Origin: Acanthochromis polyacanthus
Taxonomy: Eukaryota > Chordata > Actinopteri > Pomacentridae
Direction of reading: 5' to 3'
Length of the DNA stretch: 64,000 bases
Assembly (NCBI RefSeq): GCF_021347895.1
Contig: NC_067120.1
Span: 16,849,361 to 16,913,360, forward strand
Shown here: in pieces, positions 1 through 9,216 of the stretch
Layout: every line of letters starts with the position of its first letter
How positions within the stretch are numbered: the first letter of the stretch is position 1
Program-made: the position numbers and the translations under genes
Notes under the pieces: model-generated
Databases searched by the model: none
The model's input: the letters and a program-made list of their open reading frames with translations, nothing else
What the model was told of the DNA's origin: nothing

Positions 1-1922
1 TTAAATGATTTGGTGAACTCTGTTAGGGATTCCAATATATTTGCAAGTAGCACTGCAAAGGGGCAGGAGTTGTCCACAAGAAAACGCAGGAAGACTTTTG
101 TTGAAAAAACTTCCCTGTGGTAATGCCAGTGCAGTATGAGGTACAGCCTGGGTGCAAAGTAGTTTATGTCCCGATACTACAGATGATCCAGGAAATGTTT
201 AAACATACTGACATCGTTGACAAAATCAAGGAAACTAAGCTCTCGGAAAAAGGCCAGTTTGAGAGCCATCATGATGGCTCATTTTTCCAAGAAAATAGTT
301 TGTTGAATTCTCCAGCGCTTTCATTGCCATTAATTTTGTACATTGATGACACTGAAATTGCAAATCCTCTGGGCACTTCAAGAAAAATACACAAACTATG
401 CTCGTTATATTGGGTGTTTGCCGATCTACCATGTAAATATCGATCAGCATTGCATGTGATTCAGCTTGCAGCACAATGCAAGGTACCTGATCTTCAGAAG
501 TGTGGCTATGAAAGAGCACTTGGTCCTTTGATACAAGACTTGCACACTCTTGAACAAGATGGTGTATTTATTGAGTGTCTTGTCAAGTCAGTTCGGGTTA
601 CTGTCTTTTGTGTTGTTTCTGATAACTTGGCAGCTCATGCGTTAGCAGGCTTTGCACAGTCCTTCAGTTCAGGTTATATTTGTAGATTTTGCAATGCTAC
701 AAGAGACTTGATTCAGTCTCATAATGTTGAGGATGGTGAATTTAGTTTGAGAACAAAAGCTGGTCATGACAGTAATGTGCAAAATGTTCTTCAGGGCAAT
801 GTGGAAAGTCAGTTTGGTGTCAAAGGAGAGTGTATCCTAAGACAGAGTTTGCAGTATTTTCATACCATCACTGGTTTTCCACCTGATGTCCTCCACGATC
901 TGTTTGAGGGCATTGTACCCGTGGAGTTGGCACTGTGTATCCAGGAGATGATTCGACTCAAGTATTTTACACTTGACCATTTAAACAGAAAGATTTTGTC
1001 ATTTCCATACCAACATGCAGACAAGACTGACAAACCAAAACCGATCTCAAAGAACTTTGCTGCAAAGAAGACCATTGGTGGTAATGGCCATGAGAATGGC
1101 ACATTGTTAAGACTACTTCCATTGCTAATAGGTAATACAGTTCCTGAGGGAGATAATGCTTGGACTATACTGATGGATTTGAAAGAGATTGTGGAGCTGG
1201 TGCTCTCTCCTGCATTCAATGATGAATCCATCCAGTATCTCCAGACAAAAATACAGGATCACAGACAAATGCTTTTGGAGGTCTTTCCTGAGTTCAGACT
1301 GCGCCCCAAGCATCATTTTATCGAACACTATCCACATCTTATTCACTGTTTTGGTCCTCTTGTCCATCTTTGGACCATGAGATTTGAGGGCAAACATTGC
1401 TTTTTCAAGCGTGTGGTACAAGACACAAAGAACTTTAAAAATGTGTTGAAAACACTGGCAACAAGGCATCAGCATATGGTGGCATACTACCTCAGCGCAC
1501 CTTCATTCTTTAAACCCCATCAGCAGACGACAAATGTATCCTCTGTCAGTGTTGCACTACTCCCTGAGGTTGCTAAAGAACATATCAAACAAAAAACAGA
1601 AAGCAGCGTGATTTATAGCACAACCAAAGTTGTTATTAATGGTACAACATACAACACTGGCATGTTTGTTTCTGTTGGACAGGAGGGAGGACTTCCACAG
1701 TTCAGCAAAATTGAACAGATCCTCCTTGTAAATAATGATGTAACATTGCTTTGCCAAGCACATAAATCATGCTACATTGAACACCTAAGATCATATGAAC
1801 TTTTCCCAGGGACCATAACTGTCCATACTCTGTCTGAGCTCAATGACACCTCACCCCTCTTTGCCTACAGTGTTGCAGGAAAATTGCTGTTGACACCAAA
1901 ACGATTCATACTGCTGCATTGA
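1..1922 (+). CDS. CACTA/EnSpm-like transposase, 3' part, with one frame break
   Basis: The open frame from 117 to the TGA at 1920 encodes about 600 residues. The reading in another frame from base 1 to about 104 is also open and basic, and appears to be the same protein; the frames switch at the A run 104-109, so one base is missing or extra there. Visible features are a CRFC zinc-type pair near residue 190, PPDVLHDLFEGIVPVELA near residue 254 (resembling the Tnp2/KDZ-type transposase core), and RPKHHFIEHYPHLIHCFGPL followed by a basic FEGKHCFFKR segment near residue 405. The protein is expected to cut and join the element ends in the nucleus. The first codon counted at 117 is GTG and is not a real start; the true start lies upstream of the window. 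The break means this copy may be inactive unless it is a sequencing error. Confidence 0.7.
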
Positions 1923-2151
1923 AACCAGTCTTGATAGTTCAGATTCCATGACCACATTCCAGACTTGTGCACCCAATGCATTTGTCAAGACCAAATTATT
2001 ACATTGTTTGTGACTTTAAAATTACACAGTTAAGACCTGCAGATGTGTAAAGTTCAATACCAAGTTGTTGCAGTTACTATATGCACTGATTACATGTAAA
2101 TTTTTTCTCTCTCTCTCTCTCTCTCGACTCTTTCATGGATTTAAACCCCAG

Positions 2152-5100
2152 ATGATGTCAGCAGCCAACAGATTCCTGCTACGTGTTTACCTTTCTACTG
2201 ATGTTGCTGTGAAAGTAACCCTGTCTGAAAGGCCAGAATCTGTGGATGAGCTCAAAAACCTTCTGAGAGAGAAAGTCAAGGAAAGACTGGACTTTGAGTT
2301 CACACTACAGTACGAGGATCCTGACTTTGACGGCCAGCTCGGCTGTCTGGTTGATATTGGAGAGCTACCAGAAAAGGCAACATTAAGAGTTGTCAGATCA
2401 GAGAGTGACACCAGCTCCTGTGCAAGTTCTGACACAGACATCCTTCCTCATGTGCCTGTAAGCCACCGCCTGAAGACTTGGCCTGATGTTTTCCCTGTGC
2501 CTACCTTTTCCTATGAAGTGGAGCATGTCCTTGCAGAGGGAAATAATGCATTCGAGAGATCTGGAAAGACCGTGAAATTAAACAGGGCCCAGAAGCACAA
2601 CATATTGGAGACAATGGCTGCAGCAATGCACGTCTACAAAGCCTATCCCAGTGACGGAGATGTTGGTGCAGCAGCTGAAGCTCTTGTCAGAACACATCCA
2701 TGTCTTAAAGAGCATGGAAGTGTGAGTGGATGGTATGGTTGGAAGGTAAGCCTGAAGTTTAAGATGGAAAATTACCGCACCAAGTTAGCCAGATCAGGAT
2801 GTGTGGAGGTGTCTGTCAACACAGGCAAAAAAAGCAGGAACAACCCTGATAAAAAGAGTCCCCACTGCAACATAAAAAGAGCCAGACGAGCAGAAGTGAA
2901 CTACCTTCCAGACTTGCCTCGCGGAGAAAACCAGGCTAGTCTGGAAGAAATGAGACTGCAGATTGTGCAAGAAATGGCAAAGAGTGAGAAGAACAAAATT
3001 CTAATCGAAAAGTTGATGCAGACAACCTTTTCCCTTCGTCGTCGGGAGATTGTCCAGGAAGATCCACCAGTAAAGGACATCATGGAGAGATGGCCAGCCC
3101 TTCAGATGGAAGCTCAGGTAAATCAATTTGCCTTTTTTATGGTTTTTGCCCTACTTGTCAATCCTGATTTTGTTTTTGTTTTCATTAGGGACCCCAAAGC
3201 ATTTGCCATTGTTCTGTAATCATAACAGTATTACATTCAGGATGATTATATTTAATCTAGAGTTGTTGTTTGAAAAAGCCTAGAAAAATCATAAAAAATT
3301 CTAATGGCATATCTAATGTTGGTCTCCACACTCTTTATGCTCCGCACTCTTTATGATCTTATGTTGTTGTTTTTTTGTCCTCAAGGTTTATGCTGAATTC
3401 CATAGACTCACAAACATAAACCTTCGGAACCAGTTTCATTCAGAGCTTGACCGGCATATACCACGACTTCTGGCAATATACAGACAGAAAGCAGGACGCA
3501 CTGGCAAGGTTTCTGAAGCGCTGCGCAACATCTTACAGCTGTATGATCAGGTAAGTTATATATCAAATTGGTCTAGTTCAAGATCCGCAAAGAATAGAAA
3601 AGACTTAATTTCACTATTTCTGTTTCTGTCACGGCTTTGGCACATAGAAGGCCAATCCTACACTGTAGTGGAATATGCAGTACGGTATAATATACAGAAA
3701 TCCAGTGGATCAGGATGTGTACTTAGTGCAATTTTTTGTCTTGTCCTTCCAGCAAATACCGGATATTGACATCAAACGCACCACAGCTCTTTGGGCCCTT
3801 TCTGCCTACCTGTGTGAAGGTGACCCAGATTTCTACAAAACTTGGAATGTAAGTAAACCATATTAATAGGCTCACAGGAATAAACTAATCTATAATAAAA
3901 TGTGAACAATCCAGTTATGTTATACTCCTAACATTGTCATTGATCATCTTCTTTTAATGATTTTACAAAGTATCATTTAATAAGCCATGTAAAAAAATGG
4001 TTTCAGACTGGTTAGTTAATGAGGTACTCTGGAAGCCATTTTGAAAGTAGCATTCATATACGCTCCTGATCAAAATTTTAAGACCAGTTGAAAAATTGCA
4101 AACATTTACGTTTTGCACTTTTAAGAATGTTCTAAGTAGAGTTTCAAAATGCAAAAAGAAGAAATGGGAGTGGGACAGAAAATATTTGAGAAAGCAATTG
4201 ATTGCAAACAACCATTAACCCCTTAAGCTTCAGTGTACCACCGGCGGTACACCTACTAATTTGCATAGGAATTTCAAGAATGTCCGACGGCTGCAAACAC
4301 AATTATACAAACACTATATGCCGATGGAAAGCTTAGATTCTCATGAATCCGCCGGTATAAACCACTTTCAGATGCGATTACCACAGCGGGTGAGAAAAAC
4401 ACATTTGTCCGACAAAAACGAATATTCATCCATCCGTTCTCTATACACGGCTTCAACGCACACAGCGCGACTCACATTTCCGGGTTTATTATTACACACA
4501 AAAAAAAGATTCCACAAAAAATGGCCATAATCCAACCTTTTACATCCAGACGACACAAGCCAGTAAACTATTTTGTCCAAAACATGTCCTGAAGTCGGTA
4601 TAAAATCCCTGAATCGGTCATTTTCAAGGAAATGCACCTCGCGATGCCCGTCCAATATTCCCTGTATTTTTCGTAATTTTTTTTATTTAAAAATGCAATA
4701 TTAGCGATTTTTTTGTACTGAAAACGGCTGGAATTGACTGAAGCTTAAAGGGTTAAACTGAAATAGGCTGTTCATCAACTGATCAAACGTTTAAGACCAT
4801 AGCTAAAAAAAGCAAACCCCCTAAAATAGAAATAAAATGTTTAAAAAATGGCTTGGTAATGAGTAGCTGCACCATTCTTGTTAATCACCTCATAAAAGTG
4901 TTACGTGATGTCAATGTTTCTGGGAGGCTAGTGGAAGTACTGCTCCAAGTGGTGAAAATGGCTTCACAGACGACATCCACTGTCTGGAATTGATGTCCAT
5001 TTCTGTAAACTTCCCTCACCCCCATCCCCAAATGTTCTCAGTTGGACTTAAGATCAGGGAAACACGCAGGGTGGTTCAAAAGAGTGATGTTATTCCTCTG

Positions 5101-7588
5101 GAAAAAGTCTTTTGCCAGGTGGGCATTGTGAACTACAGCATCCTGTTCAAAAACAGTCATTACCACAGCAGACAAAGGTCCTCAGTCTAGGGGTGTCCCG
5201 ATCCAATACTGATACCGGATGTCAGTCCGATATCAGCAAAAAAACAAATATCGGATTTTGCACTCTGATACAAGCAGTCCATCCAATTTTTAAAAAAAAT
5301 TTCAGTTGTGGTTCACAGTGGTCATTTGCAATTTAAAAATGTTTTTTTTATTTGATTTATTGTGTTAATTTTTCAGGGTCTTCTAATTTATTTTTATTTA
5401 ATTGTAGTATATTCTTTTGTTTAAGGTTAAAATTTATTTAATCCATTGGTTAATCACAAATGGGTCATTTTTTTCTCATGCCTACTATTGCTGACTACTA
5501 TTCTGTTTAGATAATCTCTCTTGATCAAGCCTTTCTGACAGTCAGTACTACAAAATAATAAAAGTATGATTCCTGCTGATATTTTATCAGATGGATGTCA
5601 GTATCGGCCAATGCTCAAGGCTGTGATATCGGTATCGTGTGGGAGGTGAAAATGTTGTCGTACCTCGGTCAAGAGGGATGCCCCCTGCAACATCTCCACT
5701 TATCCAGCTGTCGTTTGACATCGCTGCACAGCCTGAAGCTCCATTGTTCCATTGAAGGAAAAAGCAGCCCAGGTCATGATGGTGTACTGCTCTGCAGAGA
5801 ACATCTCAGGTGGATCTCCTGGTCATTACAGTAACTTTGACGCCATCGGGACTATCAAGGTCACATTTTTTCTCCTCAGAGAATAAAACTTTCTTCCCCC
5901 TTTCAGTTTCCCATGTTTGGGGCTCTGGTTCAAACTCCAAATGGGAAATTTTGTGATGTAAGGAGTCGAGGCCTTTTTGTTCTTCAGCCTTCTGTGGCAG
6001 ATGCCGTCTGATGGTTATTGGACTGCAGACTGCACCAGTAACAATCTAAAATTGGGCTGATGATCGTCTCGTGTCTTGGGTAACAGCCAATTGGATCCTC
6101 TGGCTCAGAGCCGGTGAAATGTTTTTGAGTATACCACTTGACTTTTTTGTTGCATAACCCTCAGGATCTTCAAGAAGTTTAAATTGACTGTCTTCCTGCA
6201 TCAAACCTCAGCAGTAGTGGTGCACTGACAGAGGCCGTGCTTATGCAGCTCAACAATCCGCCTGCTTTCCAAGAGGGAAAGCTTTTTTTGTCTTGGCCAT
6301 TAGGAGGTCATGACAGTGTAAATTCCTGACAGAAAATGACACTGAATCCACATTTTTGCAAAGATTTTGGCTTTTAAAGGCTGTGGTCTTAACCCTTTAC
6401 GCTTCAGTGCGTCGTAGGTGTACCGCCGGCGGTACACCTACTAATTTGCATAGGAATTTCAAGAATGTCCAACGGCTGCAAACACGATTATACAAACACT
6501 ATACGCCGATGGAAAGCTTAGACTCACATGAATCCGCCGGTATAAGCCACTTTCAGATGTGATTACCACAGCGGGTGAGAAAAACACATTTGTCCGACAA
6601 AAACGAATATTCATCCATCCGTTCTCTATACACGGCTTCAACGCACACAGCGCGACTCACATTTCCGGGTTTATTATTACACACAGAAAAAAAGATTCCA
6701 CAAAAACCGGCCATAATCCAACCTTTTACATCCAGACAACACAAGCCAGTAAACTATTTTGTCCAAAACATGTCCTGAAGTTGGTATAAAATCCCCGAAT
6801 CGGTCATTTTCAAGGAAATGCACCTCGCGATGTGCGTCCAATATTCCCTGTATTTTTCGTAATTTTTTTTATTTAAAAATAGAATATTAGCGATTTTTTT
6901 GTACTGAAAACGGCTGGAATTGACTGAAGCTTAAAGGGTTAAACTTTTGATGAACAGCCTCTTTCAGTTTAAAAGTTTGCAATAAATTGTTTACTCAAAT
7001 ATTTTTTGTCTGACTCCCATTTCTTCTTTTTGCATTTTGAAGCTCTACTTTTAATATTCAACAATGCAAAATATAAATTCTTGCAGTTTTTTAACTGGTC
7101 TTAAAATTTTGAAAAGGATTATACCTTGGGTAGCGTACTAGTTGTTGAGTTTAACAGAAAATCCTTAACTGTACATTTTAGTCAACAGCTAAAGATGATC
7201 TTTAATATAAATCCTTTATCTAGTTCCTTTCAGTAAATATGTGAACCTTATTTTATGCATGTTTTAGGCCGAGGAGAGGGACGAGCCAGACATCACAGAC
7301 ACTCCTGTTGCCCTCGTCATGACGGTCACTGAGAGCACCTCAGAAATGGTCCCCTTCACTCCGGACAGCTTCTCCATTGCGGTGGAAGACAGCATGATGA
7401 TGATGAGTATCCCCACGTTCGCGGATGCATTTACCCTGATATTTGGGTTGATGTATGCACTGCATTTGGCCTACCCCTGCAAACTCACCAATACTTTTAC
7501 ATTCATCCAAAAAGTGGTGATGGGCCTTGATGATGGTAAGCCACTAAAACCCCGCCTGCTTGGTCTAAAAAATGACCTGCTCCAGTAA
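2152..7588 (+). CDS. CACTA-associated second protein (fish 'SAMD3-like' family), four exons
   Basis: Exons at 2152-3117, 3386-3550, 3753-3848 and 7268-7588 join in phase 0 each time and give about 515 residues. The first ATG follows a CT-rich tract and CCCCAG at 2151, so an untranslated exon may lie upstream. The N-terminus ([20 protein letters not shown]) looks like a PB1 or ubiquitin-like fold, a Ser/Asp-rich linker follows, and the middle is basic. The last exon carries the family C-terminus ([13 protein letters not shown], then [13 protein letters not shown]). In many fish genomes such proteins are annotated as sterile alpha motif domain-containing 3-like; the pairing with the transposase suggests a transposon-encoded accessory factor. 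Its biochemical role is unknown. The third intron is swollen to 3.4 kb by a nested Tc1 element and two MITEs, yet all splice sites remain intact. Confidence 0.7.
4219..4752 (+). mobile_element. TTAA-flanked MITE, copy 1 (piggyBac-like ends)
   Basis: The element is bounded by TTAA at 4215-4218 and 4753-4756. Its ends are imperfect inverted repeats: CCCCTTAAGCTTCAGTG on the left and ACTGAAGCTTAAAGGG on the right. TTAA duplications and CCC/GGG termini are the hallmark of piggyBac-type elements. There is no coding capacity; open frames inside it are incidental. It sits in the left arm of the Tc1 element and carries a near-perfect palindrome at 4233-4252 with one mismatch. Confidence 0.8.
4852..6300 (-). 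pseudogene. Tc1/mariner transposase remnant
   Basis: On the minus strand a reading starts MAKTKK at 6300 and passes several stops and frame changes. The C-terminal part is recognisable by [14 protein letters not shown] and [11 protein letters not shown] near 4860-4990, which is typical of fish Tc1 transposases. The centre is interrupted by a short non-autonomous element at about 5188-5640. No intact catalytic domain remains, so it is not expected to make protein. Confidence 0.65.
5188..5640. mobile_element. hAT-like non-autonomous element, eroded
   Basis: The segment begins CTAGGGGTGTCCCGATCC and contains CCGATATCAG on the left and ATATCGGTATCG near the right edge. Such ends are common in small hAT-derived elements of fish. 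It interrupts the Tc1 transposase remnant. The right end is not clean and no 8-bp duplication was identified, so both boundaries and class are tentative. Confidence 0.4.
6393..6938 (+). mobile_element. TTAA-flanked MITE, copy 2
   Basis: This is a second copy of the same family, in the same orientation as copy 1, with TTAA at 6389-6392 and 6939-6942. It lies in the right inverted repeat of the same Tc1 element but at a different TTAA from the one used in the left arm, so it is an independent insertion and not part of the Tc1 repeat. It is slightly longer near its left end, and the palindrome there (6416-6439) is perfect over 24 bases. Confidence 0.8.
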
Positions 7589-7824
7589 GAGTTGGCTTTG
7601 TGCCAACAAGTGATTGTAGGAGAACTTCAGCACCACAGCTTTGCACTTTTTATGACTTGTTGCAGGAAAAAAAAACTTTTACAGCAGTTGGATTCTGTTT
7701 GATGAAACACTGCTACCTCAGGTGCTCATGTCTGCACTGTTTTGTTTTTGATACGATACAGTTGTGTTAATGCTGAAGTGTTTCAAATATTATGACTTAA
7801 GTATTATGTTTGTATTATCTCTAT

Positions 7825-8094
7825 TTGAAGTTTGAGGTTACAGTGTTGGTTAAAAATGTACATTTTAATATGTATGTGTTGGAGAACTTGAGCTGTTACA
7901 AATCAAGCATTGAAACGATCAGTGGTGAGCTTTCTTATGGTGTTGTACAGAGATAAACATTTGAAGTTTGAAGTTAGTGTTGGTTAAAAATGTACATTTT
8001 AATATGTATGTGTTGGAGAACTTGAGCTGTTACAAATCAAGCAGTGAAACGATCAGTGGTGAGCTTTCTTATGGTGTTGTACAGAGATAAACAT
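7825..8094. repeat. Two-copy tandem duplication of about 135 bp
   Basis: The unit at 7825-7960 is repeated at 7961-8094. The copies differ by a two-base indel near the start (GAGGTTACAG versus GAAGTTAG) and by about one substitution (GCATTGAAAC versus GCAGTGAAAC). It lies 240 bp after the stop codon of the second CACTA gene, in its presumed 3' untranslated region. The near identity points to a recent duplication. Confidence 0.9.
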
Positions 8095-8557
8095 TTGCAC
8101 AGTCTCACTATGAAAACAAAGCCACTACCACAGTTCATATGTTCAAATGAAATTTTAAGTATTCAACAGTTGTCTTGCTGTGGGTTTTAAAAAACACAGT
8201 TTTGCTTACATGTTCTAAAAAAACTGACAAATAAAACAAAGAATTGACCAGCTGACGATTTGTGTTTTTTTCGAGGCTATTCAAAAGAAACATATGCTCT
8301 GCAAAATTGTAGTCTTTGAGTTTGGAGTTTTAATAATTCAAGTTTAGGTAAACAAAAATAATTAAGTTGGGAGTAAGATACATATGTTAATATAATTAGG
8401 TTCAATAAACTTAAAATGGACAAAGAAAGGACAAAACATTTTTAAGTTTTTAGTCAAAAGTTTAACTGCATACAACAATTATAGGTACACTGAACTTAAA
8501 TACAACAATAATAAATTGGAATTTTTTAAGTTTGAGCAAATTGTAATCTTTACTTAA

Positions 8558-9090
8558 CCCTTTAAGCTAAAGTCAATTCCAGCCGTTTTCAGTACAAAAA
8601 ATCGCTAATATTCTATTTTTAAATAAAAAAAATTACGAAAAATACAGGGAATATTGGACGGGCATCGCGAGGTGCATTTCCTTGAAAATGACCGATTCGG
8701 GGATTTTATACCGACTTCAGGACATGTTTTGGATAAAATAGTTTACTGGCTTGTGTCATCTGGATGTAAAAGGTTGGATTATGGCCGTTTTTTGTGGAAT
8801 CTTTTTTTTTTTGTGTAATAATAAACCCGGAAATGTGAGTCGCGCCTGTGTGCGTTGAAGCCGTGTATAGAGAACGGATGGATGGATATTTGTTTTTGTC
8901 GGACAAATGTTTTTCTCACCCGCTGTGGTAATCGCATCTGAAAGTGGTTTATACCGGCGGATTCATGAGAATCTAAGCTTTCCATCGGTGTATAGTGTTT
9001 GTATAATCGTGTTTGCAGCCGTCGGACATTCTTGAAATTCCTATGCAAATTAGTAGGTGTACCGCCGGCGGTACACTGAAGCTTAAGGGG
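8558..9090 (-). mobile_element. TTAA-flanked MITE, copy 3 (inverted)
   Basis: This is a third copy of the family, in reverse orientation, flanked by TTAA at 8554-8557 and 9091-9094. It inserted directly into the subterminal region of the CACTA element, about 100 bp from its end. The perfect palindrome GTGTACCGCCGGCGGTACAC lies at 9057-9076. Confidence 0.8.
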
Positions 9091-9216
9091 TTAACTATTG
9101 ACTTAAAAATACTAGTTCGCCAACTTAAATATATTTAGGTAATCGGTTTCCACAAATATTTTGAGTATTCTGAACTTATCCGGGTTTACAGTGTAGAGAG
9201 AGCTGTCCTCTGGTCT

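Larger units (their letters stand above)
4059..7122 (-). mobile_element. Degenerate Tc1/mariner element with long inverted repeats
   Basis: The left arm starts just after TA near 4060 and reads CTCCTGATCAAAATTTTAAG, then about 150 bases that recur in reverse complement at 6943-7122, ending GGATTATA. The arms share the TTTTAAGACCAGTT core and a TCAAAATGCAAAAAGAAGAA block, so they are inverted repeats of roughly 200 bp. Each arm has later been split by a TTAA-flanked MITE (4219-4752 and 6393-6938). Between the arms lies a broken transposase on the minus strand. Confidence 0.75.
1..9193 (+). mobile_element. CACTA/EnSpm-type DNA transposon, right part (left end outside window)
   Basis: Two adjacent plus-strand genes (a DDE-type transposase and a companion gene of the fish family often labelled SAMD3-like) are followed by an AT-rich tail with many short ACTTAA/TTAAGT motifs on both strands. 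The tail stops at GGGTTTACAGTG, ending at 9193. Read inward on the other strand this begins CACTGTAAACCCGG, the terminal signature of CACTA/EnSpm elements. The left terminus and the target-site duplication cannot be seen. Nested inside are a Tc1 element (4059-7122) and three TTAA-flanked MITEs. The superfamily assignment combines the visible end, the gene pair and family knowledge; the exact family is not determined. Confidence 0.7.

Noticed and set aside
860..1475. Minus-strand frames across the transposase
   Set aside because: Shadows of the plus-strand coding frame.
4261..4530. Open frame of 89 codons, with counterparts at 6356-6562 and 8779-9048
   Set aside because: It recurs only because the MITE recurs; frames differ between copies and no domain is present.
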